64,000 nt of DNA from contig CM055095.1 in the NCBI GenBank assembly GCA_029204225.1, positions 42,003,723-42,067,722 on the forward strand. The letters run 5' to 3'. Below the pieces are notes generated by a model, which was given only the letters and a program-made list of their open reading frames with translations, ran no database searches and was not told the DNA's origin. The position numbers and the translations under genes are program-made. The DNA comes from Diphasiastrum complanatum (lineage: Eukaryota > Streptophyta > Lycopodiopsida > Lycopodiales > Lycopodiaceae). Of the stretch, positions 30,780 through 44,749 are shown piece by piece. Position 1 is the first letter of the stretch. Each line of letters begins with the position of its first letter.

Positions 30780-31628
30780 TTCGTGAATACCCTGACGAAA
30801 AAGACACGAACACGAAAAATTTGCGAAAGAGAAATTTTTGCGGTACAGGGGGAGAAAGTCAAACGACGCGAAAGTCAAACGACTCGAAGCGACACGAAAA
30901 TAGTCGCGACGTCTTTTTAAACCCTCATGCTCCAAAAAGGGTCAGCAAGATCATGCAAGTACCAAGAAGTACAGATATATGATATGATATCATGATATCA
31001 GCAGATGCACTCTAGGTCGTGGCTAATCTGCCACTCTTGTGATTCGTGATTAGTTATAGATGTTTAATCACTCTAATCTAGAAGTTACATGATGCGACTA
31101 TATACCCTCTGGTTGATGCATGATATAATAAGTCTAATGCTAGTAAGCAATGTAGACAGACAGAATACAGAATAGAAGTTCGCTTGCGAGCGAGACAATT
31201 TTTTAAGAGGATCCACAGAGATCCAAGAAGTCTGCTAGTAAGCGAAACATTACTCGTGGGAGAACATTGCTTCTCTCACGCTAACGCGCTGTGTGGGTCT
31301 GTCATACAGCGCACAAAAAACGAGAAGATCAATAGATGATATTGTAGCCATTACGCACATATTACTCTTATCTTGTCTGATCTTGAATGAGTTGTTGTTC
31401 GCCATCGTTTGTGTATCTCATTCATTAATTTTATGAATTATGCACATTGGTTGAATTTTGTTGAATGTTGTGTTAATCCAAAACGTAGATCAGCAGTACC
31501 TGTCTACATTCTGGAGGACTGTAGGAATGATACAGCTGGTAGTGACCAGCAATCATATCTGAAATCCATCCGAATTGTTTCACGTCTGCGACTGCACGCG
31601 TCGCACATTTTTCTAGTTATGCTATAGA
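30780..31628 (+). repeat. D-type LTR, plus strand (ends approximate)
   Basis: Matches the LTR at 27565-28400 in the opposite orientation, including the CGCGA-rich left part and the block from GCTAGTAAGCGAAAC to GACCAGCAATCATATCTGAA. It ends near TTATGCTATAG and is followed by a long CT repeat. No internal element sequence adjoins it. Confidence 0.65.
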
Positions 31629-31678
31629 TTGAAGGATTCAAAGTGTTTGGTCTTGACTTGTCAAGGGGGACTATGTGA

Positions 31679-32952
<1,274 letters not shown>

Positions 32953-33039
<87 letters not shown>
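32953..33039 (+). repeat. (GT)n microsatellite
   Basis: About 87 bp of GT, then GCAT and GCGT units to about 33058. ORFs over it are artefacts. Confidence 0.99.
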
Positions 33040-33040
<1 letters not shown>

Positions 33041-33728
33041 ATGCGTGCGTGCGTGCACACATGCAAGCATATGTATATGAATTTGGGAACCTTTTCAATG
33101 TTTGTTGATCTTTTTCATTGATTGTATGTAGTTCAACAACACTAATTATTATGTTGATAAGTATAAAGCAAATTATAATGTGAGAAAAGAATTGAGAAAT
33201 CATTGATGCATTGTTGATTGTATATGTTGTTTTATCCAAACCACATCATACTTGGGTAGTAGCACTTTTACTCGGTAGGTTCTTTTATACAGTTTTTTTT
33301 TCCTTCTTGATTGTTTGAATGGCATCAGTACTAGCAACAATTCATTGTCAAGAAATCATAGATAGTTGATTTTTCTAGTAGAAATTGATGTGAAAGTTTC
33401 ATATGCCAAGGATCAAGATCTATCTCACAATATTAGCTAGAGGGAGAAACTAGACAATGTACTCCAAGTGTAGAAAGAGCACGTCATTTTTTTTAGCTTT
33501 GACAAAATGTAACAAATGAAGAGGGATGATCCTTGTATGCATGTCTTATGGAGCTTATTTTTGGAACCTTCTAGATTATCTTATAACTTGGCCATATGAT
33601 CATATTAGCTATCTATTTACATCAACGATCTATATGCATCTAAAACTACCCTGATCTTTGTGCAATCACCAAGTCTTAGGAGATCACAATCACAATTTTG
33701 GGCACTCCCACATGTGTGAAATTCAACA

Positions 33729-33741
33729 TGGTATTAGAGCT
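33729..33741 (+). promoter_or_regulatory. Primer-binding-site-like sequence
   Basis: TGGTATTAGAGCT directly after ...TTCAACA, as in copia elements whose primer site is TGGTATTAGAGCC (compare 43414). An LTR would lie to the left (about 33100-33728), but no second copy was found. Confidence 0.5.
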
Positions 33742-33987
33742 TACCTAATATATCCATGCATTCATCAAGAGTGATGTGAAAATTTGCCTTGAAATCAAGA
33801 TTTTGAGAGTGTAATTGCATCTCTTTTGCTATCTTTGTGATTTCAGGATCAAGAGGGGTCATAATCATAAAGATTGGACTTGGCCTGATACTATATGGAA
33901 TTCAGTGCTCAGACACATGTGAAGGACAACCAACTTTGACCAAGTGATTCTCTTCCAAGTTAGATCCAAAATCCATGCCAACTAGAT

Positions 33988-34686
33988 GTGGGAATATTTT
34001 CAAGCTGGAATGTGGTCAAGAGGAGCTTGGATTCATCTCAAGGAGGAGAAGGCAAATGGAGTATCTCAACCTATGTTCCAAGAGAAGATGGTGCTTTGGT
34101 AAAAGCACATGGAGAGCTATTGCCAAGGTGTTCTTCTTCTCATCAATTTTCTTGTCTTCTTCATGTGGATGATCTTGTTTCATCAAGAAGAAGCAAAGAT
34201 GGTGTTTTTTTATGTGACTTCTCATTTGAAGAATTCAATTGGAGGTATCTCTTATCAATGTTGCTTGATATGAAGATTGCAATAGTTGATACTTTGGGGA
34301 TATTTAGATCCATATGCTTTGTCAATATCCCTTTGAAAGTAAGGAATAAGGAGGATTGGATCTCAATCAAGAGGATGATGGCACAATTCTCAAATCTACC
34401 AAAAATATAAGTGCATGATGGAGATTTTCCAAGGCTTGAGTGTACATCTCAAAGTTCAAGTGAGGCAATGCTAGTCTTGTATGATGCCTCTTGTAAGGAC
34501 ATATTTCATGTTTTTATTGGATTAGATATGTTTCCAGATCATTTTGAAAGCAAGTGGTTGTGTCATCCAATGTATGCTCTTGGATCTAGTAAGAGAAAGG
34601 ATGAGTTTGTTACTCAAAGTGTGAAAAATCATGCTTTCACATGTTGTGAGGCAATTTGTAAACTTCTCTTGGTGAATCATCCATGA
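33988..34686 (+). pseudogene. Unidentified ORF pair downstream of a primer-site-like sequence
   Basis: One frame of 233 codons with a single in-frame TAA at 34408. It contains HVDDLVSSRRSKDGVFLCDF, YDASCKDIFHVFIGLDMF and AFTCCEAICKLLLVNHP. It is not gag-like in any way I recognise. Its place about 250 bp after a primer-site-like motif suggests it is carried by a retroelement. A coding-like continuation in other frames runs to about 35080. Confidence 0.4.
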
Positions 34687-35084
34687 AGGAAACTTACATC
34701 CTTGAGCAAGTATGTAGCCTCAATAATATCGAGATACTTTTTGATTTCAAGATTAGATCTATCATGCAAAAAGTTACTAGTCAAGCTAGTATGAAGAATC
34801 TTGGTAATCAACACTTTTGCCTATCTTGTGATCTTGATCTTTATGATCATCATGAGGCATGGAGGCCTCAGATTTCTCTCCTTATGTTGCATCTAGTTTT
34901 AAGGAAGTGGAGTCTACAAGCCTAAGATCAACTTCAAGCATGGAGGGAACAAAAGGAAATGATGACACATTGGTGGAATATGCTCATCACAGGAGTTGGC
35001 ATTTGATTTCTACCAAAGAAATCCTATCATGGATTTGGTGAACACATCTCAATACCTTAATCTTGGTATTAAGTTGATTTCAAC

Positions 35085-35650
35085 TCAAGTTTTGAACTTT
35101 ACAAATGAATCAAACACCAAACTTTTGCAAGACAAAAGGTAAATCCAAGCATATCTTGAATGATCATCTATAAAAGATACATAGTATTTTGCACCACCAT
35201 TAGATTCTTGAGAGAAGGTATGCACATCCAAATGTATCATCTCAGAGAGGAGTGTTTGATCTTGTAGCAGATCTTGAAAATGGAAGCTTACGAGCCTTTG
35301 ACAAGCTGCAAGCCTCACAATGCTTGTCACATCTTGACAAATTCTTTGGGAGGCAGAGTGCAAGCTTCTTTGAACACATTGATTCCATAGCTTTGAAGTT
35401 TGGGTGGCCCAACCTTTTGTGCCATAGATTCACCTTTGTGATCACCTCCTTTGCCATGTTAACACTCTCCATTGCCACATTAGCATTAACATAAACAATC
35501 TACCTTGTTTAAATCCCTTAGCTATGCAACCACCATTCTTAAAGATAAAACAAACTCCATGCTTAAATTGTACATCAAGGCCATTATCCATTAATTGGCC
35601 AACACTCAACAAGTTCTTAGTCATAGTTGGTATTATGTCCATGTCTTGTA
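35085..35650 (-). pseudogene. Copia pre-integrase and integrase N-terminus
   Basis: Minus strand: TMTKNLLSVGQLMDNGLDVQ, LWHKRLGHPNFKAMESMCSK, HCEACSLSKARKLPFSR, then IHLDVHTFSQES and YVSFIDDHSRYAWIYLL with the first catalytic Asp. Protein motifs are close to element C (24111-25269). Two frameshifts. It is cut at 35085. Confidence 0.88.
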
Positions 35651-36121
35651 TAAGGGAGTCAGAATTATTCCTGATGAGGATAGCTGGTCGCTCCAGTTGT
35701 ATGTGGTTATTAGTTATGCTACGCCATTCTGGACATGGTCGTTACAAGTAATTAATAATCATATGAGGGCCCATACCTATAATTCGACATAGGAGCACTT
35801 GCATGATGAATGACTGCTTTAATGCAAGAGTTGGAGGTCAATATCTTAATATAGGTTGCATGGGAATCCTAAGATAAATATTCTCTTGTCTTGGAGAGAA
35901 TAGATACCATGGAAACTCGCCCATCTCCCTATTGGAATTTGAGATTCTTGAGCCAGGTTTCCTCTCCTCTCTTGTATTGATTCACTATCGCTTGGGGGTG
36001 AAGGGTTAGGGTATTGTTGACTAGCCTCTTCATGTTGGTTGGGTGGTTTATGCTCCACAAGTGTCCTTTTGGTTTGCATGTGACAGGATTCTTGAAGATC
36101 TTCACTTGGCGATCATAATAG

Positions 36122-36133
36122 TGGTATTAGAGC
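36122..36133 (+). promoter_or_regulatory. Primer-binding-site-like sequence (second)
   Basis: TGGTATTAGAGC. The sequence that follows is AT-rich and leads after about 1.8 kb to a gypsy gag. The link between the two is uncertain. Confidence 0.4.
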
Positions 36134-37886
36134 TTATATCACATCAACTAGGAGGTGGGGCTTGAGGATCTTGGATTTTTGCAGTTCTTTTGGTGTATAT
36201 CTTTGCTTATTCTTCTAGGTGGTGGATTTTATTTCCAAGTGGGTGGATTCTCAGATCCTTGTGTTTTTCAGCCTAAAGATCATAATTGTGGATTTGCTCC
36301 ATGAATTTTGATGAAAATCATAGGATTTTTAATGGTTTTAGTGAAATTTTCACCTAGAATTCATGGTTTTTGCTTGTAATTGATCATAGGTACTGATGTA
36401 GTACGCTTTTCAGATTGTACTTACTGTTTTACAATCATTAATGATTGGATCTAATGATTGCAAGATGTTTGAATAGTCAAAAGGATGATTAGATAGTGAT
36501 TTTGGACCAAAAATTGGGGTTTTTGGACTAAAAATGGGCTATAGAATCCATATTTGACTAAAATCAGAACTTCTAGTGCTTGCAGGTAATGGATTTATAG
36601 GGATTAGGATTAGATTGCACATTTTGGTCAAAATTGGTCAAATTTGGTGGTTTTTTGATGATTTTTGGACTAATTTTGTGGTAGATCTCAAAATTCTTAG
36701 ACAATAGTTGGTAAGAACATTTTTGAAGGTGTAATGAAGCTATCCTAAATATGTCATGAAGTTTGGTTAGGATTTGACACCATTAGGAGGCTCAAAACAT
36801 CAAAACATAGTGTAATTTTGGTGATTTTTGGGCATGAAAACCTATCAAATGGGGGTCTGAACCTGTTGGTTCTCATTAAAAGCTTAAAGTTATGATGGAT
36901 TTCCTCTGATTTGAGCCATCAAGCATGCAATTTGGATAGGTGAGCATTAGACACCATCATGTTGAAGTTTTGCTTGTTGAAGGGGGCCAAAAATGCATTT
37001 TTTGCATGATATGAGCTTATGATTGCTTGCTGAAACTGTTAGAAGCTTCTATGCACCATCTTTGGTATGGCACTTAGATGGGGGTAGGATCTTGAGCATG
37101 CTTGTGTTTATGATAGTAGTGATTGTGGTTTAGCAAGGGGGTGCTAGATAGGTCTTGCTTGAAGCTTGGATCTAGCTATGGTTGGGTGGTAAATTCTTGA
37201 GGCCATCTTGTTTGTCTACTTTTGTAAGGATCTTAGGAGCATTGGAGGAGAGGCACATTGGAGGCTTTTGGAGGCATTGGTGGACATCTACTGAAAGGCT
37301 TGGTGGGTTGCTCTTCCTATTTGTTAAACTTAGGAATCTCAAAACTAGCATTCTGATGATCGACAAGTAGTTAACTTTTCCTCGTCATTCTTCGTCTTTA
37401 CTCGCCAATTTGAATTTCCCACTCAATTTTATTTTTTTCGCCTTTTTGTTGTTTATCGCCAACAGAGATTTCTCTCCATCTACTTAGTATCTTTATTTGC
37501 CATCAGTATAGTAGCAAGTACAACACTTGATCTACCATATACCAGATCGATGAGTAATTATTAAATTCTTTGTCATTATTTGTCTTTACTCACCAGTTGC
37601 TCCACTTACTCGCCACCTTCACAGAGTGATTAGATCGTCATTTACAGCACATAGGTAGCTCAGCGAATAATTAGTCATTAGTCACACGCCACTACCTATT
37701 ACTTGCCATCAAAGAAAGTTGAAATTTTTTTCTGAGTATCTGACCATCAGAACCCATCTGCACTTTTTGATCTTCCCTGATTGCCTTTTGGATTTATAGT
37801 TACACTTCTTTTTGTCCTTTAGATCTCGATCTGGTCTTTATTTGAGTTCGATTTCATTTCGGTTTGATCCACATCTAGATCCATTC
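36134..37886. other. Leader-like non-coding stretch
   Basis: AT-rich sequence with repeated TTTTGGACTAAAAAT-type words between about 36500 and 36700 and TCGCCA words at 37400-37640. No coding sequence is recognised. Confidence 0.35.
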
Positions 37887-38720
37887 TTTGATCATCCTAA
37901 TAAGAAAAGATCTACAAAAATACATGAGGAAAAGAAAAAGAAAAGACCAAAAATACTCTCACCTCCCATTTCGGTGTATGCATCTTAGATCTGGTAGGAG
38001 ATTGTCAACTATGGATCTCCCTAATCTTGAGGAATTTGTTAACATACCCATCGAGATACTTCACAAACACGTTGACGTAGATCCACCTACGATGGAGAAT
38101 CCAAGGCCCTCCATACCTCATGCATTCTAGAAATTCTCCAAAATCGACCTCCCAAGGTTTGATGGAAAGGGATATTCGTGATGATTTTTGTAGATCTACA
38201 ATCAGGCTTGTAGAGCCTATGGAGACGACAACCCGCAAGAGTTGTTAAGATACTTCAATCTATGCCTAACCAATACCGTGAAAGATTGGTACTTCAATCT
38301 CGAGTAGAACGAATGAGATGATTGGAACATCTTAGAGGATGAGTTCATCACCCATTTCATGACCACCTGTTTTCTCTCCGATCCCTTCTTGCAACTAGGA
38401 TAAGAAGAATGAATGTTTGCGAGATTACATTGAACGGGTCAAAAGATTACATGGTGCATGCGACCCTAATAGTGTCCTAGACCCCAGTGTCCTGACATGG
38501 TTCATGGCAGGACTACCCAAGAGAATCAGACAGCAAAAGAAACGAAGAGACAAGTATGTGTCTTTTCAAGCAGCCTGCGCTGATGCCATCAAGAGAATCG
38601 ACGATAGTGAAAGCACTAGTTCGGACTCTTTCAACCAAGAGAGATGTTGTTGACAAGAATGAAGAGCCAAGCATAAGGATAAGTTACACGATGATGCCTC
38701 CACCTCTACGACCAATAGTG
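37887..38720 (+). pseudogene. Gypsy gag (decayed)
   Basis: The frame has MHLRSGRRLSTMDLPNLEEF, then FSKIDLPRFDGKGYS, DDNPQELLRYFNLCLTNTVK, DWYFNLE, WNILEDEFITHFM and DYIERVKRLHGACDP. This is the order of the Ty3/gypsy retrotransposon gag core. Several stops and a frameshift interrupt it. No zinc knuckle or pol follows. Confidence 0.8.
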
Positions 38721-39255
38721 TTGACTCCATCATATCTGCCATAGAGACTTTGCACACACATAGCAATGAGCAATTTAGAAAGCCCATTATCGACCTTACT
38801 GCGGCTATTGACCAAAAGCTGAAAGGCTTGCAACCAAGACCTACCCACGCATATCCTAAGAGAGAGTCCACTTGGTGTCTACACTACGCATGCAACCACA
38901 CCGGAAATGAATGCCCATAGTTCAGACAAATTGTTGCAGTTCATTCATGAGACCGGAGATTTTTTACAGTTTGTAAACATAGCTTGGAGGAGATGATATT
39001 CACTCCTGATCTTCCATCGACTATAGTTGATTGTCTGTTTGTGGATTGTCTATAGTTTGATGTCACATCTACTTAAGCAAAGGTCTGTCATAGATACATT
39101 CTCCGATGAAGATGATATTCTGATAAAGAGATCCACCTATGATCCAAAATTTTCTTGATTGCAATCAAGATTGTATTCCTCTCCAACATCCGAGCTTCTT
39201 CAGGCAATTCCTCTCAAGAATTGAGCAAGCTATGAATGCACACTGACTTCAGCAA

Positions 39256-39268
39256 GGCTTTGATACCA
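39256..39268 (-). promoter_or_regulatory. Primer-binding-site-like sequence on the minus strand
   Basis: Minus strand TGGTATCAAAGCC, next to ...CTTCACA, so a minus-strand LTR probably extends right from 39269 to about 39900. The opposite LTR was not found. Confidence 0.5.
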
Positions 39269-39938
39269 TGTGAAGTTTTGGCACATGTGAACTTCTCAAC
39301 ACACTTTGATGGATCTTATGAGGTGTTATGATTGAACATGAATGATCAAACAACAAATTAGCATGACAATTCAAGACAAGAGCACAATAGCATATCATAG
39401 GCTCAAAAAACTAAGTATTCACTATGAGAGATAATGTTCAAAAATATTTCTAAGTGCTTACTATGAGGAAATCTCCTTGCTCTCGGGTAGAGAGAGAATA
39501 TACAAGCACAAAATCTCATGTAGAGAGAGAAATCTATATTCTCATCAAAAAACTTACAATATGGAAAACCATCCAAAATCCCTACATCATGAGGCTTGAG
39601 TTCCAAAGTGGATTTGCATGTGATCAATGGTTGATCCACATCATTTGGTTGACTCTACTATCATAGATCCACATCTCAAACTACATGCATGATGTGGCAA
39701 GAATTGCATATCTTTTTCCTAGATAAACCAGACATGTGTAAATTTTACTAGTTACATTTTACCTAACTTTGCATGTCACCTAACATTTTGCATGCTTACA
39801 TATCTAAATTTACCTAACACAAACTTGACCTATTCTATAAGGTTATGTGCTCAATTCACATACCTCTTATATGTACAATGAAAATAACATGAGCATAGCC
39901 CCCAAAGTGAACATAGAAAGATATTTTTTTACCATTTT

Positions 39939-40800
39939 TCACAAATGAACATTCCTATCTGTAGAAAGAGAAATAGAAATTGTGCCAATCTCTTTGATTG
40001 CACACTCACCATCATTGGCCATGTAGATCACCCCCTTGTCATCTCCATATGCCAGCAAAGAAGTGAAATACTCCTTGTGAAAAGTCATCTGTGAGCTTGC
40101 TCCACTATCAATCCTCCATGGATCAATATCTCCAACAATAGAACTCAAACATGAAGACATCACAAAAGCATCATCATTTGTGTTTTGAACATCAACACCA
40201 TCCTCATCAAGAGTTAGATTACCTTGCTTGTCTCCTTGTTCTCTCTTCTTTTTGTAGCAATCCCTATATCGTGTCCTCTCCTCTCTCACCCTTCTCTCTC
40301 TATCCACTCCAACTTTTTCTCCCCTCAACCTTAGGCACTTTTGATGGTTTCTATTCTTCTTCTTGTTACTTCTTCCCTTGTTACTTCTAGTCCTTGCTCC
40401 TTCTTTGAATTCACCCTCTCCTCCTGTTTTCCAGCAAAAGCTCATTTGCAAAGTTCTTTTATCAACGATAGCATTTATTGAGTGGATAGGAAGTAATCCT
40501 ATTTCTCCTTTGGAACCACTTTGGTTTTCCAAAATTATCATCATTAACCCTTGGAACTCATTGAAAAAAGAGTTTGTCATAGCATCTCTTGTGAAGGTCT
40601 CACTTCTTGAGGGCACACCATGGACTTTGTTTGCTCTTAGAGTATCGATTTACTCAAAAATAATCTTGGTCTTTGCTCTTGAAGCTATAACTTCATTTCC
40701 TATGTCTTTTCTCATTGTGACCAAGGCAAAACCAACCACTTCTCCCACTAATATATGCAACTCCAAGTGGTTTTCCAAAGTATGTGAGAGTTAGGTAGAA
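39939..40800 (-). pseudogene. Copia gag end and protease
   Basis: Minus strand. Gag part with FFNEFQGLMMIIL and a highly basic stretch, then the protease: DPWRIDSGASSQMTFHKEYF with the intact DSGA active site, and GTISISLSTDRNVHL at the end. The zinc knuckle is not clear; CYKKKREQ may be its remains. The open frame spans 40616-39939, and gag-like sequence continues upstream with stops. Confidence 0.85.
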
Positions 40801-42105
40801 TCTTTTATTCTTCTATTTTATTGCTACCAAAGAAAACAACTTCAATTTCTCTTGGTTCAAATCTTAAGTGGAACCCAATGATCCTCCTTCCCATTGGAAT
40901 GCCAAATTTTTGCACACTTGCAAGATTAAGGATACATCTAATGATCTATCTCATTCTCCTTGCAATCTCTAATGATACATTGTTTCTTTATAGAGGTGGC
41001 ATCTAGTTTGACCTCTCCTCCCAAATATGCTAATGCCTCAAGGCTCATCATAGTTGTTGTAAGTTGTAACCATAGTTGTTGTAACCAGATCTTGATTCTT
41101 GATTCCTGAATCTTAAGTCAGAAAGTCTGTCTCTTGACCTCAAAGACTTATCACTCCAAACTTGTAATTTTAAAGGCTTATTAAATATCTGGTATTCGGA
41201 AATCCCTTCCTTCTGTCTATATGTAGGTCCAATGTACAAACTAGTACCAACTGTGCTAGTGCAGTGTGCTAGTATTAGCAAGTAACAAAGGATGGCAGCT
41301 GTGCAGTGTGCTGGATCTCAACGTCATGCCAAACTCGTCATCATGCCAAAAATGCATGAAAGACAACCTTAAATGTCAAATTTCAAACCTGACTGAGCTA
41401 CCGCAGCAGCGAGTCAGTCGCGACCTGAGCAGCTGAGCTTTTGCTTATCGTCGTTTCAGTAGCCTGCCCTGCTTGCGAGTCTAGTAGTACTATGTACAGA
41501 ATGATGGGAAAGTAAGGCGTGGGTGGACAATGATAAATAATGTCCTTACAGGTGGTATTCGGGGGAGTTTCAAGCTGAGTGCAGTAGTCATGTCCTGGGT
41601 ATTAGAATTTAGGTAGGTTAGTATCTGGAGACTTGTACCTTGGCTTTTATGGGATTGAGTGAGATGTAAAGCTGTCGTTAGCAGTTTTGGCCTTTAGATG
41701 ATCCAAATTTGAATTAAGTGTTGTAGATGCAGACTGTCTTTTTTGGCGTTTTGGACTTCTCCAAAACACGGTATGAACTATGACTCAACGATTCCACAAC
41801 GTTTCAACAGTTACGTGTGCACTCTCCAAGAGAGAGAATAACACTAACACACACACATCACACGTTGCCCTGCCCGCCAGCACACCAGTGCTCGCCAAAA
41901 ACCTACAAAGCTTTACTAGCTCATTTTTATAATTATGTATTCATTTACTAAATTTATAGTTGTAGGTTGTTAAAGCGTACCTATCTAAAGAGCTAAAAAG
42001 GGCATTAGGCCTACAAGCTACAACTAGGCAAGGGCCTCAATGTAGCCTTTAGCAGCCCACGGGCCTTTCTGTGACCACTTCATCCTTCAGGCTCCCTCTT
42101 TTCGC

Positions 42106-42108
<3 letters not shown>
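40801..42108. other. Stretch without recognised genes
   Basis: No convincing coding sequence. CA/ACAC-rich words occur near 41840-41870. The part after 41300 is less AT-rich. Confidence 0.35.
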
Positions 42109-42147
<39 letters not shown>

Positions 42148-42290
42148 ATGGCCGCTCAAACATTGTTATTTAATCGTTAAAACTAGGACCAATAGGTTTT
42201 CTTAGCCCAACTTTGAAACAAACCTACAAATCTCAAAAGTAGTAGGTTTTTTAGTAGGTTCAAAAAATGATTTTTCATGAGCACTGGCGT

Positions 42291-42321
<31 letters not shown>
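42109..42321 (+). repeat. (CT)n and (CA)n microsatellites
   Basis: CT run at 42109-42144 and CA run at 42293-42321, separated by about 150 bp of non-coding sequence. Confidence 0.95.
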
Positions 42322-42325
<4 letters not shown>

Positions 42326-42439
42326 CAAGTAAAACACAATATTTTCTATCTTCATATTTTGCTGGCACTAAGACACATACATTAATAGGCACATTACAAT
42401 ATTTTCCTCTTATTACACTCTTCTCTTCTTTCTTTCCTG

Positions 42440-43408
42440 GCTAGTGTGGACAGTAGTACTGTGAACCATTCTTGGGCACAAGATTGTGATTTGATGGTTG
42501 TATTCACAACTGCTTAATTCAGATTCTCTATTTTCTTATGTGTATTGCACTACGAATGCTTTTTGATTACTTTCTTTCTCTATTGACACTCACTCAATTC
42601 AGAATGTCTAAACTCGAAGGAAGCATGGCTATCGCAGATGCCCAATTATTCGCTCGCTTTGTGGTTGTCATTGACACCTACCAGTGAGGGTTCATATTAC
42701 TGTTTTTGGCATGATTTTTACTCCATATTCTATCTGTTGTCCCATTAGAGGAGTTTTGAGCTCCAAAAAGGCCCTTTACGAATTCGTGCAAGATGTAGTT
42801 TATATTATTAAAATATTATAACACTAATACATTTTGACTTGCCATATCTTTTTTATCGTAGCTCAAAAGTTGTCATCTAACATATCATTGGAAAGCCCTT
42901 GTCGAGCGCTTTCCAATGCACCAAACTTCGCTAAATTCAGACTTACCACTAAAAAGTTATGCCATTTTTAGTGTGAAATCAAAATGTGGACTCAAAAAGT
43001 TACGTTACGTAGATTTCAAATTTGAGTGTTTTGATTGGTCCATGTGTAAAAAAAAATTGAGAAAAAATATAAAAAGAATCTTTACAAAGGGTCTTTTTTG
43101 GATTTAGAACTCCTCTAATGAACGACGGACCAACGATGAAGCTCACTCAGTAATGGAGAGTCTTGTTGAGGATGAGTAGGTTTTTGTCCAACGATTGAAC
43201 TGCAACGATCTATCCTGAGCAAGATAATCAAAATATTGATACTTATGGGTAGCTGTCCAACGATGGACCAGCGATGAACCAAGATTTCCTTCCGCATCCA
43301 TTCAATCTAAGTTAATGCTACTATTATAGTTGGTAAAGATCTTGTAAATTTTTCTATGTTGGAGCTGTGCTTTCTATTCTGCACCTAATCTATTCGAGAG
43401 CACCCCAA
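42440..43408 (+). repeat. 5' LTR of copia element F (rearranged)
   Basis: 42440-42676 and about 43318-43408 match the 3' LTR (about 47590-47812 and 47812-47891). Between them lies about 640 bp absent from the 3' LTR, including a TIR element. The 5' part of the LTR with its CT repeat is missing or too diverged to see. Confidence 0.75.
42743..43120. mobile_element. Small TIR element (MITE-like), 378 bp
   Basis: The left end CATTAGAGGAGTTTTGAGC and right end AACTCCTCTAATG form inverted repeats that extend for about 35 bp with mismatches, both inner ends reading AAAGGG(C/T)C/T-like. There is no coding capacity. I see no clear target-site duplication. A more diverged relative of the right half lies at about 49120-49250. 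Confidence 0.6.
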
Positions 43409-43413
43409 CAGAG

Positions 43414-43426
43414 TGGTATTAGAGCC
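43414..43426 (+). promoter_or_regulatory. Primer binding site of element F
   Basis: TGGTATTAGAGCC, six bases after the LTR end. Confidence 0.85.
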
Positions 43427-43483
43427 ATCGTTCCAAACTACCATTAGTATTCAAAACTATTTACTATACTTAGACCATTCATC

Positions 43484-44287
43484 ATGGAAGGAACATCTTC
43501 AGAAATCCGCCCGATCAACAAGTTCAACGGTAATGACCTCCACATGTGGAAGTTCATGATGAAGATGATACTCACAGAAAAAGAACTCTGGGGATACGTC
43601 AACGGTTCAATAGCCAAGCCAGCTGAACCTGACATGCTGACCGCCTGGGAAGCTAAGGATGACAAAGCTCTTGCCATTGTATCTCTAAATCTTAAAGATT
43701 CACAAATAGCTCATGTAGCTAATTGTTCCAGCTCCAAAGAGGCATGGGACATTCTTACTGGTCTATACGAAATGACAGATGTTTCGACTCGTCTCTTCTT
43801 GACGAAGAAGTTTCTATCACTCAAGATGAGTGAAGGGACCTTAGTCATTGATCATCTAAATGAATTCAAATAGATACTCAATCAGTTAGCTGTAGTAGGT
43901 TCACCAATATCAGATGAAGATGCTAGCATGTCTCTTCTGTCTAGTCTTCCTCCCTCTTACGATAGTTTAGTATTGCTACTTAGCAATGCTCCTGACTTGT
44001 CTCTGCAGCATGTGACAACAAGTTTATTGCAGGAAGAAGTAAGAAGGAAAAGCTTATCCACGCCAAATACGAAGACAGTCATTCTCTATTCGAATAAGCA
44101 ACAGCTTTCGAAGAAGAATTATTTGAAGGATAAGATGAGAAAACTGATTCAGACCAGCAATCACAACAGCACAATTGACAACATCAAAAGCCCAAGACTA
44201 CTCTTCTACAAGTACTACAAGAGAACCAACCACGACATCAAGGATTGTCGAGTTCTCAAGCATAATGAAACCAAGAAGAAGATGTAG
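43484..44287 (+). pseudogene. Copia gag (element F), with a decayed zinc knuckle
   Basis: ATG at 43484. The UBN2-type core has FNGNDLHMWKFMMKMIL, LWGYVNGS, AWEAKDDKALAIVSLNL, SSSKEAWDILTGLYE and LFLTKKFLSLKMSEG. An in-frame TAG at 43871 is followed by LNQLAVVGSPISDEDASMSL and LLSSLPPSYDSLV. The expected zinc knuckle reads LLFYKYYKRTNHDIKDC: the first two cysteines are replaced by aromatic residues while His and the last Cys remain. Confidence 0.9.
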
Positions 44288-44329
44288 CAGGATGGAGGAT
44301 CTAATTCTGCCAGAACCTCTCTCGAAGAC

Positions 44330-44596
44330 CCAACACTACTAGTAATACAAGATGAACCCATTAGAGGAGCCATGGATTGGTATCTCGATTCTGGTGCTTC
44401 TTAGCACATGACTTCATGCAAGTCCTTATTCGAAGACCTCACACCAGCAGATTTGAAGTATGTCCACTTCGGTGACTCAAGTGCACTTCAGATCAAAGGC
44501 AAAAGTTCTATTTGTCTTTATCTTCCTAATGGTAATGACCTTGCTCAAGGATGTACTTTACATATCCAAGCTGACCAAGAATTAATTGTCACTTAG
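44330..44596 (+). pseudogene. Copia protease (element F)
   Basis: WYLDSGAS-stop-HMTSCKSLF: the DSGA active site is intact but followed directly by TAG. Then LKYVHFGDSSALQIKGKSSI. The end is frameshifted. Confidence 0.85.
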
Positions 44597-44749
44597 CAAG
44601 CTCACTGATCAAGGCTACAGAGCCACATTCAATTCAAGATAATGTACCATTCTAGACAAGAACGATAAAGAAATCTTCTTTGGAAACAAAGAAGGTATTA
44701 ATTTGTACATCCGGAGTCACTAATATGCACTTTCCACTAATGTGAGTAC

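Noticed and set aside
37170-37370. Short overlapping ORFs on both strands
   Set aside because: Mutually antisense, leader-like context, no family resemblance.
40151-40794. Plus-strand ORFs over 40151-40794
   Set aside because: They are antisense shadows of the copia gag and protease on the minus strand.
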